NCBI RefSeq assembly: GCF_029909975.1
Contig: NZ_CP094516.1
Coordinates: 5,208,001-5,272,000 of the forward strand
Direction of reading: 5' to 3'
Source of the DNA: Bradyrhizobium sp. ISRA430
GTDB lineage: Bacteria; Pseudomonadota; Alphaproteobacteria; Rhizobiales; Xanthobacteraceae
Length of the DNA: 64,000 nt
Position numbers and translations under genes: made by a program. The notes under the pieces were generated by a model, which saw nothing but the letters and a program-made list of their open reading frames with translations, did no database searches and was not told the origin of the DNA. Positions 8,812 through 17,029 of this stretch are shown piece after piece (the stretch's first letter is position 1; each line of letters begins with the position of its first letter).

Positions 8812-10509
8812 ATGGCGGTTGAACGGATAGATGACGACGGCTCTGGGTTTGCGAGGCCGAAACTCGGCCTCGTATTTGCTGCTCGCCATGCCGAGACGCT
8901 GCTCGTGCTCCTTGTGCTCTGCGTGGCCTTGATCATCGGGCTCGCGACTGCTGCGGATTACGGGGTGTCGACTGACGAATTCAACACAGAGGAGTACGGC
9001 CCCAAGGCGCTTGCCTGGTACACGAGCGGCTTTGCGGACCGGTCTCAGTTCGAGACGGTCGAAGAGTATCTGTGGATGTACGGGCCGTGGTTTCAGATCC
9101 TCGTCGCGGCCGTGCAATCGCTGGAGCTCGCGAACCCGCTCACGGTCCGGCACGCCATGACCTTCCTGTTCGGCCTCGCCGGGCTCGCCGCCGTCGTGCC
9201 GCTGGCGCGGCTCACGGTCGGGTACTGGGCCGGGTTGATGGCGCTCACCCTGTGCCTGCTGACCGGTTACCTGTACGGCAACCTGTTCTTCGCCCCGATC
9301 GACGTGCCGTTCCTGTTCGCCATGAGCTGGTCGACGCTCTTGATCGTCCTGATGGTCAGGCAGGCGGTGCCGGGCTGGCGTCTGACCCTGGCGACAGGCC
9401 TTGCCACCGGCCTCGCCATCGCGACGCGCACCGGCGGGGTGATCACGCACGCCTACCTCGTCGGCGCGATGAGCCTGTGCGCGCTCGAGGCGCTGCTGCG
9501 CCATGGCCGCGCGGGCTACGGCCAATTGCGCCGGATCGCCTTGCATACGTTGCTGGTCATCCTCATCGCCTGGCTGACGGCGATTGCGCTTTGGCCGTGG
9601 TTGCAGATCGGAAATCCGCCAACACAATTCCTGGAGGCCTATCGGCACTTTGAGACGCTCGATACCTCGTTCGATTTCCAGAACTGGGGCCGGCGCACGT
9701 TCACTGAGAACGTGCCCGCCTGGTACATCCCCGGACAGCTCCTGGCGCGCTTGCCCGAGGGCTTTTTGGTGTTGCTGTTGCTCGGCATGGCGGTCTGGAT
9801 CGGTGCTGCAGCATCATGGATCCGCGCCGCGCTCGGCGCCCTGCACAGGTCCGGCATCGCCGGACTGCGACCGGTTGCAGCCGAGCTCGCAGCGTCGCGC
9901 GCGGTGCTGGTCGTCGGTGTGGCGGCGTTCGGGCCGATCGCGGTGCTCATCCTGAAGGGCTCGACGCTCTATGACGGTATCCGCCACGTATTGTTCGTGA
10001 TCCCAATGCTCGCCATCGTGGCGGCGCGCGGGCTCACGAGCTTCTTGCCCTTCTTGCGACGCTTCCCGATCGTGTCCGTGGCCCTCGGGGGCGCGTACAC
10101 GGCCGCCATCGTGGCGACGCTCGTCATCCTGCATCCGCTCGAATACATCGCCATGAACAGTCTGGCAGGCGGCGTCGCCGGCGCTTACAGCCGATTCGAC
10201 CTTGACTATTGGAGCATGGCGGTTCCCGAGGCGCTGCGCCGCCTCGAGCACAGAATTGACGCCGAAGGTCGGTTCGCAGGCAATCCACCGCGCGTGCTGG
10301 TCTGCCTGGCCTGGCGCGAGCAACTGGCCGGCGTGATGCTCCCTCGCAATTGGATTGCCGAAACACATCTGGACAAGGCCGACTACCTGATCGCCACCGA
10401 GCGCTGGCCTTGTGCCGACGGCACGGGTGCCGTGCTGGTTGATGAGGTCACGAGATTTGGTCGCCCGTTCGCCAGGATCTACGCCAATCGGCGCGGGCTC
10501 GGCGAGTGA
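8812..10509 (+). CDS. GT39/ArnT-like membrane glycosyltransferase
   Basis: 565 residues from ATG 8812, preceded by gcaggg at 8800-8805. After a first membrane segment comes a periplasmic loop with STDEFNTEEYG, whose Asp-Glu pair corresponds to the catalytic acidic residues of GT39/GT83 enzymes. About ten further hydrophobic helices and a C-terminal soluble part follow. These enzymes transfer sugars from polyprenyl-phosphate carriers to lipids or proteins on the periplasmic side. The GT2 dolichyl-phosphate-mannose-synthase-like protein nearby would make the donor. It is transcribed away from galE and towards the DUF2304 operon. Confidence 0.82.
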   Translation: MAVERIDDDGSGFARPKLGLVFAARHAETLLVLLVLCVALIIGLATAADYGVSTDEFNTEEYGPKALAWYTSGFADRSQFETVEEYLWMYGPWFQILVAAVQSLELANPLTVRHAMTFLFGLAGLAAVVPLARLTVGYWAGLMALTLCLLTGYLYGNLFFAPIDVPFLFAMSWSTLLIVLMVRQAVPGWRLTLATGLATGLAIATRTGGVITHAYLVGAMSLCALEALLRHGRAGYGQLRRIALHTLLVILIAWLTAIALWPWLQIGNPPTQFLEAYRHFETLDTSFDFQNWGRRTFTENVPAWYIPGQLLARLPEGFLVLLLLGMAVWIGAAASWIRAALGALHRSGIAGLRPVAAELAASRAVLVVGVAAFGPIAVLILKGSTLYDGIRHVLFVIPMLAIVAARGLTSFLPFLRRFPIVSVALGGAYTAAIVATLVILHPLEYIAMNSLAGGVAGAYSRFDLDYWSMAVPEALRRLEHRIDAEGRFAGNPPRVLVCLAWREQLAGVMLPRNWIAETHLDKADYLIATERWPCADGTGAVLVDEVTRFGRPFARIYANRRGLGE

Positions 10510-10585
10510 CGCCAAGTCAATGCACGACTTGTCCAGCCCGACTTGTCCAGGCCCGACTTGGCCCGGCACGGCTTGGCCATCGCAT

Positions 10586-10996
10586 CTACTTTTTCGCCTG
10601 GGATTCGATCGGGGGTGCCTCGGTCTTTCGGCCCAACATGACCTGGCGACGCCCTCGCGGAGGGACTGCCTCTCGTCGGCTCTTCTTGGCGCGATCGATC
10701 GCAACGGCGCGCGCCAGCCGCGTGATCATGTCGAGCTGGCGCCGCAGCTTGAGATGCAAATTGAGCATGATGAGCAGGCTGATCACGACCCAGGTGTAGA
10801 CGATGAGGTCGACACCGCGGCCGATTCCCGCGAAGGCCGCAAGTGCTGTGGCGTGCGCCGGCACCCAGACAAAGTAGAGTCCGGCGAGCGCAGCGCCGCT
10901 CGCGAGCAGGCCGATGATCGGCACCGTCCGGTGCGCCGACCAGGCGTAGATCAGAACCAAGGCCAGAAGGGCCGTCAGCAACAGCTGCGCGATCAT
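10586..10996 (-). CDS. DUF2304 membrane protein
   Basis: 136 residues. Three N-terminal hydrophobic segments are followed by a basic cytoplasmic tail (LKLRRQLDMITRLARAVA). This is the DUF2304 pattern, commonly found next to GT2 glycosyltransferases. Its start overlaps the GT2 stop by 4 bp (10993-10996), so the two are translationally coupled. Its role is probably accessory to polyprenyl-sugar synthesis; the exact function is unknown. Confidence 0.8.
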   Translation of the reverse strand: MIAQLLLTALLALVLIYAWSAHRTVPIIGLLASGAALAGLYFVWVPAHATALAAFAGIGRGVDLIVYTWVVISLLIMLNLHLKLRRQLDMITRLARAVAIDRAKKSRREAVPPRGRRQVMLGRKTEAPPIESQAKK

Positions 10997-11682
10997 CGGT
11001 AGAGCCTCCGCGCAAACAGATCGATCAGGATGGCCATCGCATCGGTGATGCGTTGGCCCTTGGCCAGCGAATAGGCGCTGTACTCGATGTTCACCGGCAC
11101 CTCGACAAAGCGCAGGCGGCTCTGCGCGATCTGGTGCAGGATCTCGGACGCGTGCGCCATTCGGTTCTGTCGCAAGTAGATCGCGCGCGCGCCGCGCGCG
11201 GTCATCGCGCGAAGGCCATTGTGGGTATCGGTGACCGGCAGTCCGGTGCTGGCGCGCGTGAACCAGATCGCAGCGCTGAGCATCATGCGGCGCGACACCG
11301 GCAGATTTGCGGTCGCACCGGTGAGAAAGCGGCTGCCGAGCGCGAAATCGATGCCGGGCTGCTCGATCGCCGCGAGCAGTTCCGCGATGGCTATGGGGGA
11401 ATGCTGGCCGTCGGCGTCGAACGTGACGATCGCATCTGCACGCTGCTCGAGGGCGTAGTCGATGCCGGTCTGCAGCGCGGCGCCCTGTCCGAGGTTGACC
11501 GGATGCCGAAGGACGGTCGCGCCTGCGAGCAACGCGACGTCGCCGGTGCGGTCGGCGGAGCCGTCATCGACTACGACGACCGCGTATCCGGCGTGGCGAA
11601 TGCCGGACACGACGCTGCCGACCACTGGCGCTTCATTGTACGCCGCGACGACGACCCAGGGATTGCGAATCCGGCCGGTCAT
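10993..11682 (-). CDS. GT2 glycosyltransferase (polyprenyl-phosphate sugar synthase-like)
   Basis: 229 residues from ATG 11682, chosen because GT-A homology starts at once (WVVVAAYNEAPVVG). VVVDDGS and the metal-binding FDADGQH (DxD equivalent) are present, as are GSRFL and the NGLRAMT acceptor region. The length matches dolichyl-phosphate mannose/glucose synthases without a C-terminal membrane domain. It sits second-last in a four-gene coupled minus-strand operon (methyltransferase, EMR-like, GT2, DUF2304). Confidence 0.9.
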   Translation of the reverse strand: MTGRIRNPWVVVAAYNEAPVVGSVVSGIRHAGYAVVVVDDGSADRTGDVALLAGATVLRHPVNLGQGAALQTGIDYALEQRADAIVTFDADGQHSPIAIAELLAAIEQPGIDFALGSRFLTGATANLPVSRRMMLSAAIWFTRASTGLPVTDTHNGLRAMTARGARAIYLRQNRMAHASEILHQIAQSRLRFVEVPVNIEYSAYSLAKGQRITDAMAILIDLFARRLYR

Positions 11683-11687
11683 TCTCG

Positions 11688-12056
11688 TTAACCCACAACA
11701 AGTACAAGACCGCAGGCGATCACTGCGATTCCTGCCAAAAGACGTGCAGACAGCGGTTCGGCGAACACCAGCGCGCCGAGGACAGGCGTCAGCGCAAACG
11801 CGACCGCCACGAACGGATACGCGCGCGACAGCGGCGTGAATGTCAAAAGCCAGACCCACAGGACGGACAGCGCAGCATAGAGCACGATGGCGCTGATAAA
11901 CGGTGCGTTCTGCAACAGCAGCAGCGCACGCTTCGACAAGGGATAGCCGTCGCCGACGCGCAGCGCGGCGGCCTTGAACAGGAGCTGGCCCGCCGCCATG
12001 CCGGTCGCGTAGGTGATGAGCAATGCGATCTGGCCGAGGTTGAGGCGCTCTGTCAT
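11688..12056 (-). CDS. EMR/EamA-like four-helix membrane protein
   Basis: 122 residues from ATG 12056, which overlaps the methyltransferase stop by 4 bp. Four hydrophobic segments are visible, with YPFVAVAFALTPVLGALVF towards the end, as in small multidrug-resistance/EamA half-transporters such as ArnE/ArnF. In glycolipid clusters these proteins flip polyprenyl-linked sugars, which fits a location between a methyltransferase and a GT2. Flippase function is inferred from context. Confidence 0.75.
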   Translation of the reverse strand: MTERLNLGQIALLITYATGMAAGQLLFKAAALRVGDGYPLSKRALLLLQNAPFISAIVLYAALSVLWVWLLTFTPLSRAYPFVAVAFALTPVLGALVFAEPLSARLLAGIAVIACGLVLVVG

Positions 12057-12940
12057 GGGAGGCTCTGATCCGAACATGGGGGCGCCTTGCTCAAGACCAC
12101 GCGCATTGCGTCGAACAGGTTCACTGGAATAGCGAACCGGTTGCCGGTCGGGCTGGCCGCGATCTTGCGGCCGAGCATGCGACCGACCTGGAAGGCGATC
12201 AGCGAGAACGGCACGAATTTCCAGGGGTAATCGGAACTTTCGACGCGCAGGCCCACCGAATGGGCGAGAGACCCGATGCTGTCGCGGTTGAAGAACCACA
12301 GGTGCTGCGGAGGCGTCATCAGGCGCCAGTGCGCGCCGGTCAACCGCGCCGCCAAGGAACCGAAGTCTCCGGTCGTCAGCACGATGATTCCGCCCGGCCG
12401 GAGATGGTCCGCGAACAGTGCGAGGGCTTCCTGTGGGTCGGGCAGATGCTCGATAACATCGAGGAGGACGATAACATCCAAGGTGCCAAGCGACTTGAGA
12501 GTCGCTTCGCTCAGCAGGCCGCAGACGACGTTCAAGCCGAGATCGCCAGCATGGGCAGCAGCCGCTTCCGCCGGCTCGATGCCGCTCACCTCAAATCCGG
12601 CGCGGCGGGCCTCATCGAGAAAAAAGCCGTAGGCGCAACCGATCTCGAGCAGGCAGCCCTGTGGCTTGCGGTGCCGGATGAACTCGACCGTACGGGCGAA
12701 CTCGCGCCGTAGCACGGGTTCGGCGCCGCGATAATCGGCATAGCCGTCGGACTGACGGCCGGAAAAGTAGCCGTCGTCATAATAGGCGAGGGGATCGAAG
12801 CTCGATGCCTCGGTGCGTCCCAATCCGCAGTCACGACATTGAACGATTTCGCAGCCGTTCTTGATGTAAAGAAACCGATGCGGCGTCTCCCGACTGCACG
12901 CGGGACACTTAAGCGTAAGCGCAGTTCGGTCGTTTCGCAT
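12053..12940 (-). CDS. Class I SAM methyltransferase with N-terminal zinc ribbon
   Basis: 295 residues from ATG 12940. Two Cys pairs (CPACSRET; CRDCGLG) form an N-terminal zinc-ribbon-like element. A Rossmann methyltransferase follows with motif I LLEIGCAYGFFLDEA and the post-I acid GIEP. VIVLLDVIEHLPDP and LRPGGIIVLTTGD complete the SAM fold. This architecture is common in sugar or glycan O-methylation clusters. It is the first gene of the coupled operon on this strand. Substrate unknown. Confidence 0.88.
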   Translation of the reverse strand: MRNDRTALTLKCPACSRETPHRFLYIKNGCEIVQCRDCGLGRTEASSFDPLAYYDDGYFSGRQSDGYADYRGAEPVLRREFARTVEFIRHRKPQGCLLEIGCAYGFFLDEARRAGFEVSGIEPAEAAAAHAGDLGLNVVCGLLSEATLKSLGTLDVIVLLDVIEHLPDPQEALALFADHLRPGGIIVLTTGDFGSLAARLTGAHWRLMTPPQHLWFFNRDSIGSLAHSVGLRVESSDYPWKFVPFSLIAFQVGRMLGRKIAASPTGNRFAIPVNLFDAMRVVLSKAPPCSDQSLP

Positions 12941-13177
12941 CAGCACATGCGCCAAAGGCGTTCTTCTCAGTGCGAAAAAACGCCTCCGATGCCGAACGGT
13001 TCCGCTCGCCGAACAGCCACGGGGTCGCGGGCTGCCTGGCTGGCAGCTGCGAAATAGATCAAGGACGGTCCACACTCTCGCCGGTGCAGCACGGTGAGAC
13101 GGCGGTCATCCGAGGGTACGACGCCGGAGCTGCTGGGCGCCAGCGTGACGACGCTGGCCCCAGGGTCGGCTCGAGCT

Positions 13178-13295
13178 GATCTTAAGCGGCTTGGCCGAGT
13201 TGTCGCCCAGGATGCCGGCGCGCTGCACGTCCGCAAGCTCCGGCGTCTTCATGGCGTGCTCGATCGGATAGGAGGGCACGGCGTGTTCCCGGCTC
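13178..13295 (-). pseudogene. Amidohydrolase-2 C-terminal fragment
   Basis: About 35 codons in one frame read YPIEHAMKTPEL, then RAGILGDNSAKPLKI. This resembles the last helix and the N-A-x-x-L end of amidohydrolase-2 / aminocarboxymuconate decarboxylase-like proteins. No start and no active-site metal ligands are present. It is a remnant lying between the methyltransferase operon and the broken merB. The assignment is by eye and weak. Confidence 0.3.
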
Positions 13296-13539
13296 CCTCG
13301 CCTTACTCCATCACTTACTACTTTCGGCGCGATCTGGAATTAGATGGCGATCTCAAGCACATAAGAGTTCGCAGTTTTATTCTGGGTGGCGCGCCAATTT
13401 CTGTTTATTTGCAGCACGATGTGTGCACCCGGACCAGGACTTGGGCGCCGTCTCATTGATGCGAGTAAGCAATTCCGAATGAAACTGACCGTGCTCACTG
13501 ACGGCGCGCTCTCATCGAGAAGCATGTCACTCAGTGGAC

Positions 13540-13985
13540 GGCTCCCTCGGTGAGCATCGGCCACACTCAGCACCTCCATTCCCGGCTGCAGGTGTTGCCA
13601 GTCCCGCGCTGCAGTGGCGTAGCAAAGAAACGACCGGGATTGCAAAAGGCGGTGCGGACCGAGTTCATCTGCTCCGGCGTCACCATAGCGACGACCGCGG
13701 TCGACGGCTCTAGCGCGCTGACGCCGGTTGCCGGATCGACCGTCAACATGATGGGAATGCCGGTGATCGCGCAGGGAGATTCGAGATGAGCCGGACGGCC
13801 GATCACGGCAGGGAAGAACAGGGTGTCCAGTGCACACCATGTGTGCAAGCGTTTACCATCGATGTTGAAGCGGTGCGGTGTGGGACGCAAGGTTAGTGCC
13901 CAGCCAATTATGCGGCCTTGCTGATCGTATTCGGTATCATTCCAGCCGGCGACTGCACACTACTTCCGGCTTGGCCGACACTGGC
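13540..13985 (-). pseudogene. merB: Broken organomercurial lyase
   Basis: One frame reads [18 protein letters not shown], then PTPHRF and [10 protein letters not shown], then ESPC and [12 protein letters not shown]. These are the MerB landmarks, including Cys/Asp of WCALD, the structural Cys of ESPC and the catalytic Cys of the FCN loop. The frame then goes off. The expected continuation ([17 protein letters not shown]) is found in another frame from about 13612, so there is a frameshift near 13615. Upstream of NDTEYD the frame meets a stop after about six codons, and no N-terminal domain is seen. The gene is disrupted at both ends and cannot make active lyase. It is the last gene of the mercury locus. 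Confidence 0.82.
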
Positions 13986-14058
13986 GACTAGCCGATCGGA
14001 GAGATTTGCAGATGTGGATTACTGGCGCAACACGACACCGTGCTCCAACGTGATCGCT

Positions 14059-14286
14059 TTATCCCCCGCAACAATGCGCCGTACCGGACCTGCCTGAACG
14101 CTCGGCTTGGATTGGCGGGCACGGGACAGAGCCGTAGGAGCAAAACACGCAACAATCGCCTGGCTTTGGCCGCAGCCTCGCCCCGCAACCGGTGCAGTCA
14201 TAAAAGAACTGGCAAGCATCGGTCGGCATGATTTCCAGCTTGGCAGTAGCGCAGTGCGGACAGTTGATGATGGATTCGCGGGTCAT
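14059..14286 (-). CDS. GDCCVxC-domain small cysteine-rich protein
   Basis: 75 residues with two N-terminal CxxC-type pairs (CPHCATAK; CTGCGARLRP) and the signature GDCCVFCSYGSVPCPPIQ. This matches the GDCCVxC family of small proteins, some of which are selenoproteins, often found beside mercury genes. It starts 8 bp downstream of the oxidoreductase stop, in the same operon. A role in binding or shuttling metal or thiols is likely but unproven. The C-terminal tail after PPIQ is slightly longer than the conserved core. Confidence 0.85.
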   Translation of the reverse strand: MTRESIINCPHCATAKLEIMPTDACQFFYDCTGCGARLRPKPGDCCVFCSYGSVPCPPIQAERSGRSGTAHCCGG

Positions 14287-14294
14287 GGCGCTTC

Positions 14295-15638
14295 CTAAAG
14301 CATGTAGCCGATATCGGAGGCTCCGGTCGGATAGCCGAAGATCGTCGATTTGAGATCGTCGATCGTGAGATCGTTCCGAATCGCAAGCGCGAATAGATTG
14401 ATGACTTCATCGGCGTGCGGTCCGACGAGGTGTGCGCCGAGAATGCGATCGCTATCTTCGTCGACGAGCGTCTTGTAGCCGTAGACGGATTCGGCAACAC
14501 GGCGGGCGGTATACCAATTTGGCACGCTCGCGGACTTCACGCGCAATTTTGGTGCCTGCATACGGGCGGCGCTCTCGGAAAGCCCGACCGCGGCGATCGG
14601 GGGCAGTGTGAATGCGACGCTTGGGACGCCCCGATAGTCAGGCTTGTGACGATTGCCTTCCAGGATGTTGGCCGCGGCCACCTTGGCATCGTGACTCGAC
14701 ACGGGCGTCAGCGGCGGGCCCTTTGCCGCGGCGTCCCCCGCTGCATAGACGATCGGGTTGGACACACTCTGCAAGAAGTCGTTGAGTTCAAGTCTCCCGT
14801 CCGCGATGGCAACATTCGCGGCCGACAAATTGAGCTCTGTCAGATCAGGAACGCGGCCTGCTGCATGTACCACGAGATCGGCGTTCACGATCGCTTCGCC
14901 CTGCGGCGTCTGCACATGCACGCGGTATTCATCGCCGCACTGCTCGATCGCCGTCACCGCATTTCCAGTGCGTACGTCCACGCCGATTTCGGCAAATTTC
15001 TCCATCAGCCAGTCAACCAGTTCGGCGTCGAAGGCCGGCAGCATCCGTACCGCGCGCTGCAGGACCGTCACTCGGGCGCCTGCGCGCGCGGCTATGTGCG
15101 AGAATTCAGCGGCAATGTAGCCGCCGCCGACCATCACGATGCGCCCGGGCAGTTCCGCAAGATCCATGAAGGCATCGCTCGTGGTGAGATGCCCGGCGCC
15201 GGGGAAAGCGAGAGGGGCCGGCCGGGCACCGCTTGCAATCAACACGTGACGGCCTCGAAGGGTGTGATCACCCACCGCGATGCGATCGGGCCCGGCGAAG
15301 CGAGCCAGGCCATGAAACGCATCGATGCCTTGCTTGGCGAAGTCTTGCTCGCGCTTTTTCGGCACGGGATCAGTGAAGGATCGCCTGAAGGCGATCAGGT
15401 CTTTCCATTCGATGGATAGGTCTCCTATCACGCCGCGAGTTCGCATACGGCGCGCGAGATCGATGGCCTCGGCGCCGCTGACCATCATCCTCTTGGGATC
15501 GCAGCCGCGCAGGGCGCAGGTGCCACCAAATGGGCGATGGTCGATCACCGCCACCGACCGTCCCGCTTTGCGGACCCGGCTTGCAGCCACCTGAGCCGCG
15601 GTTCCAGTACCAATCACGATGAGATCATATGAATCCAT
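14295..15638 (-). CDS. FAD pyridine-nucleotide-disulfide oxidoreductase (MerA-like, no C-terminal CC)
   Basis: 447 residues. FAD motif GTGTAAQ at the N-terminus, redox-active GGTCALRGCDPKR (Cys-x4-Cys), a second Rossmann GGGYIAAEF, and the FAD-binding YAAGDAA near residue 310. The dimerisation domain is present, but the protein ends TGASDIGYML without the vicinal cysteines that pass Hg(II) to the active site in classical MerA. There is also no N-terminal HMA domain. Position between merP and the GDCCVxC gene argues for a mercury or thiol role. It may be an atypical reductase or a glutathione/dihydrolipoamide-reductase-like enzyme. Confidence 0.88.
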   Translation of the reverse strand: MDSYDLIVIGTGTAAQVAASRVRKAGRSVAVIDHRPFGGTCALRGCDPKRMMVSGAEAIDLARRMRTRGVIGDLSIEWKDLIAFRRSFTDPVPKKREQDFAKQGIDAFHGLARFAGPDRIAVGDHTLRGRHVLIASGARPAPLAFPGAGHLTTSDAFMDLAELPGRIVMVGGGYIAAEFSHIAARAGARVTVLQRAVRMLPAFDAELVDWLMEKFAEIGVDVRTGNAVTAIEQCGDEYRVHVQTPQGEAIVNADLVVHAAGRVPDLTELNLSAANVAIADGRLELNDFLQSVSNPIVYAAGDAAAKGPPLTPVSSHDAKVAAANILEGNRHKPDYRGVPSVAFTLPPIAAVGLSESAARMQAPKLRVKSASVPNWYTARRVAESVYGYKTLVDEDSDRILGAHLVGPHADEVINLFALAIRNDLTIDDLKSTIFGYPTGASDIGYML

Positions 15639-15690
15639 ACGTCACCCTCCGCGCAGGTCGAGGCTGGTGCACCCGCTTGGATTGCTCGGG

Positions 15691-15975
15691 CTAACCCTTG
15701 GGAGCGGAAGGATAGCCGGCATTGGTGGTGGCGGCAGTCAGCGCGTTCACGCCAGTTTTCTCATCATCGAAGGTCACGATGGCCGTCTTGTCCTTGTAAG
15801 ACACGGCGACCTTGGCCACGCCCGGCACCCGTTCCAGGCTTGCTTTGACGGTGTGAGGACACGCCGCGCAATACATATTCTTGACCGCAAGCGTAACCGT
15901 CTTCTCGGCAGCCAACGCAGCGGAAGACGCCAGCAGGCAAACTGCGAATGTCGTGGACATAAGCGCTTTGTTCAT
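15691..15975 (-). CDS. merP: Periplasmic mercury-binding protein
   Basis: 94 residues from ATG 15973-15975. A signal peptide (about 1-22, ending ALAA) is followed by a single HMA domain with NMYCAACPHTV, the Cys36-x2-Cys39 metal site. The domain ends NAGYPSAP. MerP captures Hg(II) in the periplasm and hands it to MerT, which is encoded 14 bp upstream. The oxidoreductase follows 52 bp downstream. Confidence 0.93.
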   Translation of the reverse strand: MNKALMSTTFAVCLLASSAALAAEKTVTLAVKNMYCAACPHTVKASLERVPGVAKVAVSYKDKTAIVTFDDEKTGVNALTAATTNAGYPSAPKG

Positions 15976-15989
15976 GGGGAACCTTTCAC

Positions 15990-16385
15990 TCATGAGTCGA
16001 AAAGCAGTGGCGCCAGGAAATCGAAACCAAGCGCCGCAACGACGAGGACCGTGGCCACGACCAGCGCGGTCTTGGCCAGCCGGTTCGGCAAAGGACGACC
16101 GCAGGCTTCGCCCTCGACGCAGGCCCTTTGCGATGCACGATGAACGAGCCAATAGCCAATTCCGAGACATACCACCGTGGCGGCGAGAAAATAGGGTTGA
16201 TAGGGCGCAAGCTGGGTGAAGTTGCCGATCCAGGCGCCGCTGATCCCGAGGCTGAACAGAACCACAGGCAGGATGCAGCAGGACGAGGCGGCGACCGCAC
16301 TCAAAAGGCCGCCTGCCGCCAGCAGGGTCGTTCCGCGCCCTGAACCGCCGGCAATAGGGTCTTGAGGATCTTGCTTGATTGTCAT
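15990..16385 (-). CDS. merT: Mercuric ion transporter
   Basis: 131 residues with three to four hydrophobic segments. The first carries the vicinal pair in ASSCCILP that receives mercury from MerP. A cytoplasmic loop with two further cysteines (RACVEGEACG) lies between the later helices. This is the standard MerT layout. It is the first gene of the leftward mer operon and starts 13 bp beyond the MerR-type promoter (16393-16423). Confidence 0.93.
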   Translation of the reverse strand: MTIKQDPQDPIAGGSGRGTTLLAAGGLLSAVAASSCCILPVVLFSLGISGAWIGNFTQLAPYQPYFLAATVVCLGIGYWLVHRASQRACVEGEACGRPLPNRLAKTALVVATVLVVAALGFDFLAPLLFDS

Positions 16386-16392
16386 GCAAACG

Positions 16393-16423
16393 AGGCTACA
16401 TCCCGTAGCGACTACAGGATCAA
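16393..16423 (-). promoter_or_regulatory. MerR-type mer promoter/operator
   Basis: Read on the minus strand: -35 TTGATC (16418-16423), then exactly 19 bp containing the dyad CTGTAG-tcg-CTACGG, then -10 TAGCCT (16393-16398). The long spacer with a central dyad is the hallmark of MerR-activated promoters. It lies in the 48-bp gap between merT and the divergent merR. Confidence 0.82.
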
Positions 16424-16433
16424 GGGGTTTCCC

Positions 16434-16883
16434 ATGGCTGCGATCACGGGTGCGCGAGCGGAGGAGATCACCATCGGCAAGCTGTCGCAGCTTACCGGAG
16501 TGAACATCGAGACCATTCGCTACTATGAGAAAATCAAGGTGCTGCCCGTCCCCTCGCGCGCCGAGAATGGGCGCCGGATGTACGGTCCGGCCGAACGGCG
16601 TATCCTCGCCTTCGTGCGGCGCTCGCGCGAGTTAGGGTTTTCGCTCGACGAGATACGCGCCTTGATGCGCCTAGGCGGCCCTCAAAAAGCCTCTTGTCGC
16701 GAGGTCCGGGAGATTGCCGCAAACCATCTCGATGACATCCGAGCCAAGATCAAAGACCTCCGCAAGCTCGAACGCTTGCTTACAAAAACCGTCGCCCAAT
16801 GCACCGGCACCACGGCGCCCGAGTGCCCGGTGCTGGACATTCTCGATGTCCAATCTCCAAGTCGCACGAGAGTGACGATCTAG
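16434..16883 (+). CDS. merR: Mercury-responsive MerR regulator
   Basis: 149 residues from ATG 16434. The winged helix is ITIGKLSQLTGVNIETIRYYEKI, with GRRMYGPAE following and a dimerisation helix at about 85-120. Cysteines at about 88, 123 and 131 correspond to the three metal-binding positions of MerR; the C-terminal pair is spaced CTGTTAPEC. It is divergent from merT across a 19-bp-spacer promoter and so should control the mer operon. The stop codon overlaps the convergent truncated merT fragment. Confidence 0.92.
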   Translation: MAAITGARAEEITIGKLSQLTGVNIETIRYYEKIKVLPVPSRAENGRRMYGPAERRILAFVRRSRELGFSLDEIRALMRLGGPQKASCREVREIAANHLDDIRAKIKDLRKLERLLTKTVAQCTGTTAPECPVLDILDVQSPSRTRVTI

Positions 16884-17020
16884 ACGCCGCTTGCGCCAAG
16901 CGTGAACAGAACCAGGGGCGGCATGCAACACGCCGATGTTGCGACCGCCGCAATGAGGCTGCCGATGGCAGCGGTGTTGCGAGCCAGTTCCTGAGCCCGC
17001 GTGAGCTGTTCGGTCGTCAT
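16880..17020 (-). pseudogene. Truncated second merT (first helix only)
   Basis: A 46-codon frame from ATG 17018-17020 to TAG 16880-16882. It encodes a short leader (TTEQLTRAQELARN) and one hydrophobic helix with the MerT signature ATSACCMPPLVLF followed by TLGASGV, then stops. Full MerT continues GAWIG and two more helices. It overlaps the merR stop by 4 bp, convergently. It may be a dead remnant, or a tiny membrane protein with a vicinal Cys pair. Confidence 0.6.
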
Positions 17021-17029
17021 GGTTTAGGC

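Noticed and set aside
8401..9648. 415-codon minus-strand frame
   Set aside because: It is antisense to galE and the GT39 gene and has the charged, repetitive composition of a shadow frame.
15889..15915. GTAACC inside merP
   Set aside because: No CGAA at 15 or 16 bp and it lies within a coding region.
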